64,000 bases of DNA from Ichthyophthirius multifiliis. Lineage: Eukaryota; Ciliophora; Oligohymenophorea; Hymenostomatida. Position numbers and translations under genes: made by a program. Below, in pieces: positions 53,292-64,000 of the stretch. Where the stretch lies: NCBI RefSeq assembly GCF_000220395.1, contig NW_004085923.1, positions 22,764 to 86,763 on the forward strand, written 5' to 3'. The notes beneath the pieces were generated by a model, which was given only the letters and a program-made list of their open reading frames with translations, was not told the origin of the DNA and ran no database searches. Every line of letters starts with the position of its first letter. Position 1 is the stretch's first letter.

Positions 53292-53944
53292 TTTTATATT
53301 TTATTTAATTATTTATTTATAATATGTATTATTCAATGTTTATTTTCTATTTGAATATTATATATATTTCTTTAATTAACTAAAAAACTAAAAATTTTCT
53401 TTATTAAAAAAAAAAAAAACAAAAAAAAAAACTGAAAATATATTTTTTATAAAAATATTGAAATAAAAAATAATAAAATTATAAAGATCTATTTTGGAGA
53501 AATCAAATCTAAATAACTATTTATTAATGAAATTCTATAATATTTTTAATAAAAATTTAGTAATTTTAATTAATTCAATTTAATTAGATTTATTTAATTT
53601 TAAAAATTTATCTTTAATATAATAAAATTTTAATTAAATTAAACTAGAGCAAAATAATGACTAAATCTTTTAATTTTTGTATTTAAATTTAAATACAAAA
53701 AATATTAAATTAATTTTACAATTTATTAGTTTTTAATAGTTTTATAAAATTTATATAAATTATTTATAAAGATTTTTAATAAATAATAGTTTAAACTTTA
53801 TAAAAAGAGAAAATATAAAAAAACATTATTTTTAATAAAAGATAACCATAATTATAAATAAAGTTTTACATAGTATATAACATTTTTTTTATTTTATATA
53901 TAAATATTTTAAAATTTAACTTTAATAATGAAGAAAAAAATAAA
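53292..53944. other. Intergenic, nothing seen
   Basis: About 0.65 kb at roughly 90% AT between two minus-strand genes, with an A12 run near 53405. It should carry the CFAP47 promoter; no motif stands out. Confidence 0.6.
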
Positions 53945-54517
53945 TCAGTCTAATTTAATACTCTAACATAAACTACTAATAACACTTTTTAATCTATTAT
54001 TTAATCTGTCTTATTCTTCTTAAGTTAATATTGCTTATTATTCGCTTTTAAAAGTCTGAGATATATTTATATCTTATTAAAAAAACTTGAATTGATTATA
54101 ATATATTTAAATTTATTTAATAATAGAAGATTATTTAATTTTATATTTTAAAACTATTTAATTATATATATTTAAAATTTATTCTGATTACTAACTTAAT
54201 TTAACAATTAATAGATAATGTTCTTATAATTTAGATAAATATTTCTTTAATGCATCTACTAATAAATTTTTCTAATCTTCATTTATTTATTCTTAAATTA
54301 AATTATATGTTAACTATATTAAATAAGGAATTTAATTTATGCTTATTTACATATCTGATAATTAAGCATCATAAAAAAATTATTATTTATCTTAGTTTAA
54401 TTACATATAAATATTTTGATATTTTTTTTAAAGTAGTTTAGCATATTCTTCACATTAGGATACTATATATTTATCTTATTATGAAATATGCTTTGCTTTA
54501 GAAACAAAAAAACACAT
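53945..54517 (-). CDS. Coiled-coil protein, 190 aa, intronless
   Basis: ATG at 54515-54517, TGA at 53945-53947, 191 codons without interruption. The sequence is helical throughout: CEEYAKLLQKKYQNIYMQLN, then ALKKYLSKLQEHYLLIVKLS, ending RLNNRLKSVISSLCQSIKLD. All Gln-rich parts use TAA/TAG. No domain is recognised. The balanced composition (not only Asn/Lys/Ile) and intact frame make it a confident gene of unknown function. Confidence 0.7.
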
Positions 54518-54572
54518 GTATATTATTTTTCAAAAATTAAAAAAAATAATAATAATTATATATATATATAAT

Positions 54573-54619
<47 letters not shown>

Positions 54620-54735
54620 AAATCAAATTTATTGTAATATTTAAGCTTAATAATTATTGATTTTGATTTTTAATTTAAATAATAAAAATATTTGAATTAT
54701 ATTTAAATTTTTCATATTTTAAAAAAAATATAAAC

Positions 54736-55938
54736 TCAACCAAATTCATTATCATTTTGGCTAATTATATACTAAATAATTTAACTACCTTTAATTTTAT
54801 ATTTTTATAATTAAAATAAAATAATAAAGATATAATACTTTTTTCTTAATCTGCATAATATTAATTAAATAAATCATTATAATACTGTTTTCTAATTTTT
54901 TGTTTATAATCAGTACTTTGTTATAATATTTCTTATTCTATATTTAATTTTGTTATATTAAGTATTTATAAAACTTACATTGATTAATGATTTAAATATC
55001 TTCTTAAGTAGGGTTGTTTTAATTTTAATCTTAATTTTATAATTAATTATTTTATTAACTATCATTTAAAATGTGAATATTAATTGCTTATGCGGCAAAA
55101 AGTTATTAATCTTAATTTTATATATCAACATAAGCTTATTATTAAGACTCTTCAGATTATTAATTAACATTATATTGATCTTGTTAATAAATTTATGTAT
55201 TATTGTTTTAAGTTATTTGATTTTCTTGTATTTCTGATGTTTATTAATTGTTAGTATTTATTTAATATTAAATATTATCAGTAATAGGTTTGAATTCTTA
55301 TCTATATAACTTTTTGTAATATTATTATTATTCTATTTGTTCTGTTTTTTAAAGAGAACTTATAAATATATTATATATTATAAATTTTTAGTACCTTAAT
55401 TTGTTTATTAAATATCTATAAAGACATTTATTTATTAATTATTTTATTATTATTAAAAACCATCATTTTTTTATTAAGTAAAATTTGATTTTCTTATTGT
55501 TTCTCTTTTTATAAATCCTTAAATTATTACTTTTAAGCTTATTTTGATAATAATTATTCAAGATTTTTACTTGGTTCTTATTTTTCGTTTTATTGATTTT
55601 CATTTTATTAAATTTCTTAATTTATTATTTTTTAATCTTTATTTATGGTTAAAGCTGTTTTGCTAATATAGTTTTAATTAACATTTTATTATAATTAACT
55701 ATTGCTTTCTTAAAATTCATTTTATTTTGGTAGACCTACATATAATAGTTCTTAATTTCTTAATCTTTTTTATTAATAATAAATATTTTTATAAATATAA
55801 TTATATAATAGTGTAAATTTTAAATAAATACTTTGTTAAATATATTTATTATATTCTTATAAAAAGTAAAATTATAACTAATTCCGTCTTTCTCATTATT
55901 ATTTTTAATTTATTTGTTATTTAAATTTTATTTTATTA
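54736..55938 (-). CDS. Gln/Asn-rich protein, 5' end unresolved
   Basis: TGA at 54736-54738. The terminal exon (SSQIIQYIISQNDNEFG) is joined by an intron at 54789-54838 (acceptor AAG) to QYYNDLFNQYYADQEK. A further intron at about 54906-54978 needs one added A in the run 54898-54901. Upstream exons read QLFAAQAINIHILNDSQQNN and LGLPKQNEF-type sequence with Gln-rich coiled parts (EQLLSKQAQKQQFKDLQKEK). The frame stays open to a TGA at 55939, but no start codon was found, so a 5' exon is missing or unseen. Unrecognised. Confidence 0.55.
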
Positions 55939-56138
55939 TTCAATGTTTGTATAAGTATTTCAAAAAGCAAAATTGAAATGCGTTTCTAACTAAAATATAT
56001 TACGTTTTTCCAATTTAATAAATAAAACAAGAAATAAAGTTAAAAAGATAAAAAAGAAATGAAAAACTAAAAACTTAAACCAATCAAATTATAATATAAA
56101 AACTATAATTAATATAAAAATAAAAATAATTATGATTT

Positions 56139-56181
<43 letters not shown>

Positions 56182-56293
56182 ATAATTTAATTTATATGTT
56201 AATTCTATATTAATATTTAATAAATAAAGGAAATAAATAAATATTTTAATATAAAAGTATCTTTTGATGGATAACATATCAATAATAATGTTC
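55939..56293. other. Intergenic with a (TA)n run
   Basis: AT-rich spacer between minus-strand genes with a TA run at 56145-56177. Nothing else is seen. Confidence 0.5.
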
Positions 56294-59200
56294 TCATTTA
56301 TTTACTTAATATATTAAATTTGATAAATTTAATAATTGCTAAAAATTAATTTATTATTATTATTCTTCTTTTAATTATTAATTAGTTTTTTTTTATGTTT
56401 TCTTATTATTTAAATGGTTAATTTAACTTTCTTGGGAATTTTATTAAGTTTCAGTTGAATTATTATTTTCTTTTCTGTTTTTATCAATATTACTTTTTAA
56501 TTATAATTATTCAACTTTTGATTTTAATTATCTTATTTTTTCTTTTTTCTTAATTATTCTTTATTAATAATTAATTGTAAAGGTTGAAGATTCTTAATAT
56601 AATTTATCATTTTCTTTAGAAATTAAGTTATTTTTTTCATTTAATTCATCATATTTTTATTTTAATTACTAATATTCTTCCAATTAGTTTTCTAAGTTTT
56701 AAATTTTTAACAAATAATTATTATTTAATTAATCTTCCTCTTTTTATTATTTAATTTAAATTTTTAAATTTTAATGTTCTTATGTGTTTTTATTATTAAT
56801 ATATTATTTTTCAGAATTTTCTATATTTTTATTAATTAACTTTATTTCTTATGTTTCAATTATTTCTTATTGACTTTATTAAGATAAGAAATCTTTCTAA
56901 ATTTAAATTTAAGCCAATAATAGGCGATTTTATTCATTCAAATTTTTATTTTCTTAAACTATTTTTTAATTATATAAGTTAATTTCTTCAATTTTCTATT
57001 ACAAAATTTTAATTTTTAATATAGATTCTTAATCTTATTATGTATTTTATAGATATAAGTTCAAACGATTCTAATTGTTATTATTTTTTAGATCCTAATA
57101 TAGTTATTCTAATTATTTTGATTATTATATTTGTATTTATTCTTATTTTTTTTCATTTTGGGTATATTCTTATAATCTGTTTTCCATTTGTATTTTAATA
57201 GTTTCAATTTATTAATTAATTTCTTTAAGTTAATTGATTTGTTAGAATTAATATTAAATATATTAAATTTAATTAACATTATTTTATTAATTTAATCCTT
57301 CTTAAATATTTTCGGTTAATTTCACTTAATCTTGCTATTCTATTTACTATTATTAAATTTAAGTTTTTTATTTTAATTATTATTAAGATCTTTCTATTTC
57401 ATTACTAATATTATGTAATTATTCGATTTCAGTTAACAAGTTTACTTACAAATTCTAATTATCTTAACTTAGTTCATTAAGTGATTATTATTTTTATAAA
57501 TTAAGATTAATATTTTTTAGTTATTAATTTATATTTTCAAACATTTAAGAATTAAATTAATCCATATTATGGATATAATCTTAACAATTCATATTTTATG
57601 AAACATTTTGTAAAGTTAATTATAAATCATAATTTAATTATTATTATTAGCAAACTTATTTTTATAGTTCAGTATTTGATTGATTTATTTAGTCAAGTTA
57701 TTTTTATAATTGACTATTTAATTAAGTCTTCGATAAGTTTTCTTATTTTAAATCTTAATATTCTTTTTCTTATTAACTAATACTATTTTTCAATTATTAT
57801 TAAATAATTAATAATTATTAATTTTGTTCTCTTATTTATTATATTTCATTATTTAAAACTTAATTTTATGATTAAAGTTCTTATATTTTATGTTCAAAAG
57901 ATACTATTTAATCTATTTATTTTCTACTTTCTTCATTTAAACCTTAAATTTATTAATCTGTTTGTTAAGTAATTTTTAGAATTTATTATTAACTCTCATT
58001 TTATTTAAGAATTTAATTTTATAATTAATCTTTAATGTTTTAAATCTATATTTCTTACTATTGATTTATTTATTCGATTTTATTCTTTTGTATTTATAAT
58101 TATTCGATTTCTTATCTATATTCAGAAGCTTAGTTTTCCAATTCATTTAAATAATGATTTTTTAAATTATTTAAGCTTTCCTAATATTTTTCATTTAATT
58201 AACTAGTTACATTAATATTTAATTATTATAATTATATTTTTAATTCATTAATTTCATCACTTTAATATTAGTTTTTAGTTAGAAGTTCTTATGTTTATTT
58301 ACTTTACTAATCTAATTTTATATTTTAAGTTTATTCAATATTTTAAAGTTTTTCTTATAATTATTATGTTTATTATTATAATAACTAATTTTATTCTTAC
58401 ATTAATAATATTTTTTCTTATAAACTGTTAATTTCCTATTATTTGGATTATTTTAAATTATTTATTTCTTATTAATTCTTTTATTAGATCTAGTTGCTAG
58501 TTTATTATATATTTTCTAATTCATTTAAACAATTAGCCTTTTATTAAGTAATATTTGATATTTAATTTTATAAATCTAAGATTTCGTTATCTTTTTCAAA
58601 TTTTTAATCATTTAATAAGCTTACTTTATTTAATAATTCTTACATTTAAATTTAAAGGTCATTTATTTTTTCTTAGTTTGGAATGTTTTCCTGATCTTAA
58701 CTTAAGCTTTTCTACATTTTAATTTATTCTTTTTCGTTTTTTAAGTCTTTTATCTTTTTATTTAACTATTCAATTTAATTCTCGTATTCGAATGTTTTTT
58801 CTTCAAGCGATTCTTAAAATTACAAGTTTAGTTATTCCGAATTATATTGATCATTTTTTTAAAGATTATCCAATTATAATTTAAGTAATTCTATTTAATT
58901 CTTCAGATTATTTATTTCTTCATTCTATATTTTATTTTTTTCAATTAAAAATTCATTCTCTTCTTTTAATAAAATCTAAGTTTCATTTAATGTGGCTAAC
59001 TATTGCTTATTTTCTTTAAAAATTTACTCATTTTTTTAACTAATTTACATATTTTCATTTACTTTTTCTTTCAATTTTACTGTCAAATCTTAAACATGTT
59101 CAGTTAACTAAATAATTTGTTCTTTTAAAACTAAATATTATTAATTAATGCTTTAATTTTGCTCTTATAGAAGTTAGTTTTTGTTATTAACTTCATTTAA

Positions 59201-60741
59201 AGATTAGTTTTCCAATTAAAGCTCCATATTTTTCTATTATAATATATTAAATTGTTCATTTTTTTAGGTAATTAAACTATTTAATTACTTAAGTTAATTT
59301 AAATAAACGTCCTTTTCTTATTCATTATCTGTATCCTGTTATTTTTCTTCTTAGAGTTTTTAAAATTATTAAGTTATTTATATTTTTTCTTCTTACAATT
59401 TATTTAAGTTATCAATGTATTCTTGTTTATCTTATTGAATTTTTTTGTCTTTTTTTACTATTTCTTACTCTAATTATACTTCCAGTTATTATTTTAATTG
59501 TATTTATTGTTCTAATTCTTTCAATTATATTTATTATTTGCTAAATTATTCATTAAAAATTTCTATTTAAGTCTATTATTGTTAATTCATAAGAGCCAAA
59601 TTCTAAATTTGATTTGAATTCTATATTATTTAATTTTATTTTTCATTTAAATGAATTTAAAGCTTTTCGTTTTCTTAAAGGACGATTAAGTATTTTTATT
59701 AAACTTGTTAATTTTCATGAAAAACATTATTAAGGTTTTATTAATTTTATTAACTTTTTTATAAATTTTCAATTATTTTCTCATAATTAACTTATTCGTT
59801 TTTAAGTAGACTTATTTCTTCTTAACTTATTAGTTAAAGATTTTATAAATGTTAAACTTTCTTATCTGATTCAAATTTTAATTATTATTCCTTATTAAAC
59901 TAGTGATTTAAGGCTAAATAATTTTCCTTTAATTATTTCTAATTGCATTTATATTAGTTTATTTCTTCGTCTTTTTAAGATAATTATTTTTACAAAGAAT
60001 CAATTTAACTTTAGTACTGCAATTCTAATCCTGGGTTTTTTTAATTTTAAGAAATAATATTCTTAAGTTCTTATTAGTAACTATTAAACATACTTTCGAC
60101 TTCATTTTAATACTGAATTTAGCCAATCACTAGCTCATTTTATATATATTTAAGTTAATTAATTTAAGCTTTTATATTCATTTTTTATTCTCCTTTTTTT
60201 TTTTTTTTTTTTAATTAAATAAAAATATTTTTATATTTAAACAAAAAATTACTTCTGTTTTGATTGTAAAAATTATCAGGAATATTGCTTTAAGAAAGTT
60301 CTTAATTACTTAAAATTTTACTTGCAATGTTTTAGGTCATTAAATTTTAGTTACTAGTGCTTACTTCTAATATAATTTTAATAAAGAAAATTTATATATA
60401 TGTATATGTATAATATTACATTATCTTAATGCTAAGGCATTATCAACGTACTTCTAATCGTATTTTTTACTATTTTAAGGCGTTTAAGTAATATGGATAT
60501 AGCTTAATTGTTGTTGTGATTAAGTTGGAATAATTTAGGGTTAGTATACCATATTTTATTAAGGAATTTAAGTTACATATTAAGGAACAGAATTGTAACT
60601 TTAGCTTAGAGGAATTGATGTAGACTGGGGAGTATTAATTATTATTTAAGGTTAATAATTAGGAGATATAAAAGTAGAGTTTACTAAGTTTTAAGGAACT
60701 TAATAAACATATTAGTTCAAATTATTATTATTATATTACAT
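56294..60741 (-). CDS. Very long coiled-coil protein, 1444 aa
   Basis: ATG at 60739-60741, TGA at 56294-56296. Two introns near the 5' end (60367-60419 and 60193-60252) and one 3.9-kb exon sum to exactly 1445 codons. Residues 1-110 are Pro/Gln/Ser-rich (NSTFISPNYQPQ, TQIPQQNMVYQPQIIPTQSQ) and look disordered. From about residue 150 to the end the protein is one almost continuous Gln/Glu/Lys/Leu coiled coil (KEQIIQLTEHVQDLTVKLKE), without a motor or other domain. Such proteins in ciliates are often structural parts of basal bodies, cytoskeleton or secretory vesicles; which applies here cannot be told. Extreme reliance on TAA/TAG codons makes it unreadable in the standard code. Its length and intact frame make the gene certain. 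Confidence 0.85.
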
Positions 60742-61266
60742 TTTTTTTTTATTAATAATATTTTTTTTTTTTTAAAAAAAAAAATAAAAAAATAATATAT
60801 GAAATTTATAAAATTTTATCAATAAAAAATATTTATAACTTTTTTATAAAAATAAAATAAAATTAATTTAATATTTATTATCATATTATTTATTTAAAAT
60901 CACTTTTTTAATTTTAAAATAATTAATTATGTTTTTGTTTTAATAATTAATTATTTTACATTACTTTTTTTTATTATAATTTAAATAATAAAAAAATTAT
61001 ATAGAAATAGTATTATATTCATAAATTTTATAATTATTAAAAAACCTTCCAAGTTTTTTTATATTTATATATAATAGTTTTTTTATTTTATTTTTATAAT
61101 AAATTACTTTAATTTAATATCTATTACATATGTTTTTTATTATTTTTCATTTACAAGGCAAAATAAAAACATAAATATAAAAAAGTTAGAAGGTTCTTTA
61201 ATATATATATATATTTATTTTTTTCCATACTAAATATAAATTCTTAAAAATATAATATTTTTTTGC
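60742..61266. other. Intergenic with a T-run/A-run palindrome
   Basis: About 0.5 kb between minus-strand genes. It contains a perfect T12A12-like palindrome near 60759-60784, here probably just upstream of the coiled-coil gene rather than in an intron. No gene is seen. Confidence 0.6.
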
Positions 61267-61412
61267 TCATTTTTATTATAAATGATGGTGCCATTTTGTT
61301 TATCTAGCAATAATACCTGTATTAGTTACCGGATCGAATTTTCCGAAATTACCATAAACATTTCTAGATTAACTAACAAATCTTCTATGATTAACCTCTC
61401 TTTTAATATAAA

Positions 61413-61443
<31 letters not shown>

Positions 61444-61966
61444 CAATAACTAATAAATAAAATCAATTTATTTACGATCTATCTCCGACTTCTATTTATG
61501 AGGCATTTGTAAATTAAGGAGGTGCATCTTGTACTGGTAATCTGTTCCTATAAGAATGAGGATGATATGTATCAAGTGGTTTATTATTCATCCCTACATG
61601 TTAATATGGTCTTACTTTATATACATCTCTATAAATAATAAAAATTTAATTTAAATAGTTTAATATTATTATTTACTAATAAAATGATGTTTAATAAGAG
61701 CTTTTTGACATTTTATCAGCATAAGTTTTATTTGGTTAACAATAGTAAGGAATTGCTTGAGGAACTCCTGTTTTAAGAGATATATATGAACAACTTTATA
61801 CTTTAGTATCTTTAAAGAATTGTGCGGATTTTTCAGATTTTTTGTCACCTAAATATTATAATTTTGTTGAAGCGTTAAAATCTGATAAAATGTTGCTCCT
61901 CTAGTTTAGGGTTGGAAGCTTATTATTTACTTAATGATTTGTTTGAGATTATTATAAATTGCTCAT
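61267..61966 (-). CDS. Conserved-looking 191-aa protein, possibly axonemal
   Basis: ATG at 61964-61966, TGA at 61267-61269. Introns 61629-61676 and 61400-61475 (the latter with a long T-run/A-run palindrome) leave exactly 192 codons. The product is basic and rich in Tyr, His, Arg and Pro with few repeats: LKTGVPQAIPYYCQPNKTYA-like centre, NNKPLDTYHPHSYRNRLPVQ and ending GKFDPVTNTGIIARQTKWHH. GC content is high for the region. The extended, Tyr/Pro/Arg-rich style resembles small microtubule inner proteins of cilia, but no named family could be matched, so that is only a suggestion. Confidence 0.75.
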
Positions 61967-62263
61967 ATTTCTTTTGTTTTTTTTTAAATTTATTTATTTT
62001 TTATATGTTATAAATTTTTAATTATAAAATATGTAGAGTTGCATTTTTAATTTAATAATGAAAATAAATATAAAAGAAAAAAATTCAAATAAAATAAGTA
62101 TTTTTTTTATTTTTTTTAATTTATATTTTAAATATATATTTTATATATCTAAACTATTTTTAAACAAAAAAATTATAAATAAAAAATGATTTTTATCCAA
62201 AACTAAAATACATTTGTAATATTTATTTTATAAAAAGTATTTAAAAAAATAATATAATTAATT

Positions 62264-62685
62264 TCAATATTCTTTTTTATTTTTCTTTTTTTACTCAATT
62301 TTATTTCTTTTTTCTTCTTCAATTATTTATTCCTTATATTAAATATTATTCCATATCATTGCAGCTAATAAAGTAACAGTTAAAATTGCACATATAGCTG
62401 ATATTAAAAGAGTATCAGTAAGTCTGATTTCATTATTTTTTGACTAATAAATATTTATAAATATATAAATATAGTTATATTAAAAATTACATTAAAAGGA
62501 AAAAGAAATGATAGATCACCTATATTTTTAAAAATCCAAGAATTTCTATTGCTAATTATCAACCATAAATTCCTATAATATATTGAAATAAAATTTCCAA
62601 ACATTAAATAAATTGGGCATATAACAAAAATGATAATTAATATCAATACATTAGTTTTTACTGCTTCAAAAATTGTTTAAATCAT
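62264..62685 (-). CDS. Small multi-pass membrane protein, 124 aa
   Basis: ATG at 62683-62685, TGA at 62264-62266. One intron (62444-62490) leaves 125 codons. Helices: NVLILIIIFVICPIYLMFG near the start and LLISAICAILTVTLLAAMIW near the end, with a short amphipathic region between (SWIFKNIGDLSFLFPF). The C-terminal 25 residues are highly charged (EEEKRNKIEQKKKNKKEY). A two-TM protein with both ends on the same side is likely. No family is recognised. Confidence 0.65.
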
Positions 62686-63932
62686 TTAGTAAAATTTATA
62701 AAACTTTCTGATATAAATATTAATAAAATAAAATAATTATTAAATATATCTATAAATTCTATTAATCTATATAAAATAATATACATATATCAAAAATATT
62801 TATATATATTATTTTTTTTATTAAATTAATTAAATAATAATTATTTAATTTATTATATTTGTAATTTTGATATTAAAAATAAAAATAGTTTTACTTATTT
62901 TTAAAACATTTAATATTTAAAATTTTTTCATTTTAAAAGATTTTTAAAAATATATAAATAAAAAAGATTTTATGAAAAATATGTGAATAAATAAAAAACT
63001 AATATATATATATATACAAAATATTTTATTTTATTTTAAATAAAATTAATAATTAATTCATATACTTCTAGATACAACTAAAATATTTATTTGAACTAAA
63101 TAATTATTTAATTAAATTTAAAACTATATTAATATTTACATAATCAAAACAAGGTTATATTCTTACATAATATTCAATTATTAGTATTTTTAATTTTTTG
63201 ATTAAATTAATATTATAAATACTATTAAAATTAAATTAATATAATATATAAAATGATAAAAATAGAAAAAACAATGATATAAATATTTACTATTATAATC
63301 TGTATTTATATAATCAAAATAAAAACTAGGTAACCCCTCAAGATAAATATAATTTCCATTTAATTTTTATTATATATATATATACTATTTTAAATATAGA
63401 TTTATTATTTATATTAACATATTAATTTAATTTATATTAAACTAAGAATAATATTTTTACTAAGTATAAAGATAAATTATTTTTAAAACAGAAATAATTA
63501 ATGTTTTAAAATTATAGAGTTTATAATAAATATAAGTTTAAAAGTTAATATTAACCAAAAAAAATACATTAAAAATTAAAGAAAATCATTTAAAAATATA
63601 AGCTTATTTTTAGTTTATTATTGCAAATATTTTATTGTTTTATGTTTGTATTTTTATACAAATAAATAAAAAATATTATCTTTATATTTATATATTACCA
63701 CAAAAATTCGAATTCTTATAATTTATGTTATATATATAAAATATTTTGGAATAAGTCAGTCTTTACTTTCTAATATTAAATTTTCCATATGAAACAAAAT
63801 TTTCATGACTAATGATACTTTTAATTATAGCATTACTTATTTATGATCTTTATATAGAGATTAATTTTCTTATTAATATAATAAACCCTAATATGTTATT
63901 TAAAGAAAAAACAGTACTAATAAATTAATAGA

Positions 63933-63967
<35 letters not shown>

Positions 63968-64000
63968 AATTAAATTTAATTAATTTAATAATAAANAAAA
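62686..64000. other. AT-rich end of the window, possible partial gene
   Basis: Mostly low-complexity. On the minus strand at about 63600-63910 there is an open frame with some protein character (SNAIIKSIISHENFVSYGKF, then NIRKQRLTYSKIF) that may be part of a gene, but its ends cannot be set. A TA run lies at 63937-63963, and the base at 63996 is undetermined. Confidence 0.35.

Overview
The window is very AT-rich DNA from a ciliate nucleus, most likely an oligohymenophorean of the Ichthyophthirius/Tetrahymena kind. Almost every real reading frame carries many in-frame TAA and TAG codons where glutamine is expected and ends at TGA, so these genes read only with the ciliate nuclear code (TAA/TAG = Gln). 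Introns are short (about 32-80 nt, a few 140-280 nt) and start with GT. They end in TAG, CAG or often AAG. One undetermined base at 63996 marks a draft assembly, and base-level precision in homopolymers is doubtful (see findings).

Layout. 0.2-8.1 kb: a FAM227-like protein, two coiled-coil proteins, a tiny membrane/coiled-coil protein and an organelle-type AAA ATPase. 8.8-12.2 kb: four small or uncertain genes. 12.3-14.4 kb: a chromodomain protein whose tail contains a 56-unit hexanucleotide repeat read as Gln-Glu. 14.4-17.1 kb: mostly empty, with one small gene at its end. 17.4-20.6 kb: a decayed LINE retrotransposon. 21.4-25.7 kb: a 70-aa protein, an SH3 protein and an importin-alpha-like protein. 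25.9-33 kb, plus strand: a synaptojanin-like SAC/5-phosphatase and a double PH-domain protein. 33-38.7 kb: a gene desert. 38.7-62.7 kb: a run almost wholly on the minus strand, with MCM6, a small basic protein, the very large CFAP47, a 190-aa coiled-coil protein, a Q-rich protein, a 1444-aa coiled-coil protein, a conserved-looking 191-aa protein and a small membrane protein.

The clearest biological themes are cilia (CFAP47, the FAM227-like protein and perhaps the 191-aa protein), DNA replication (MCM6), nuclear import (importin-alpha), phosphoinositide metabolism (the synaptojanin-like and PH proteins) and chromatin (the chromodomain protein, a class used by ciliates in heterochromatin and programmed DNA elimination). 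No operon-like logic is seen.

The points most worth checking are: the Gln-Glu repeat that exists only because TAA is reassigned; a set of one-base deficits that all fall in coding-strand A-runs; T-run/A-run palindromes concentrated in introns; a synaptojanin whose 5-phosphatase half lacks two catalytic residues while its SAC half is intact; and a LINE inside otherwise macronuclear-looking DNA. Annotation was done by eye from the sequence. Family names are from recognised motifs, not from searches.
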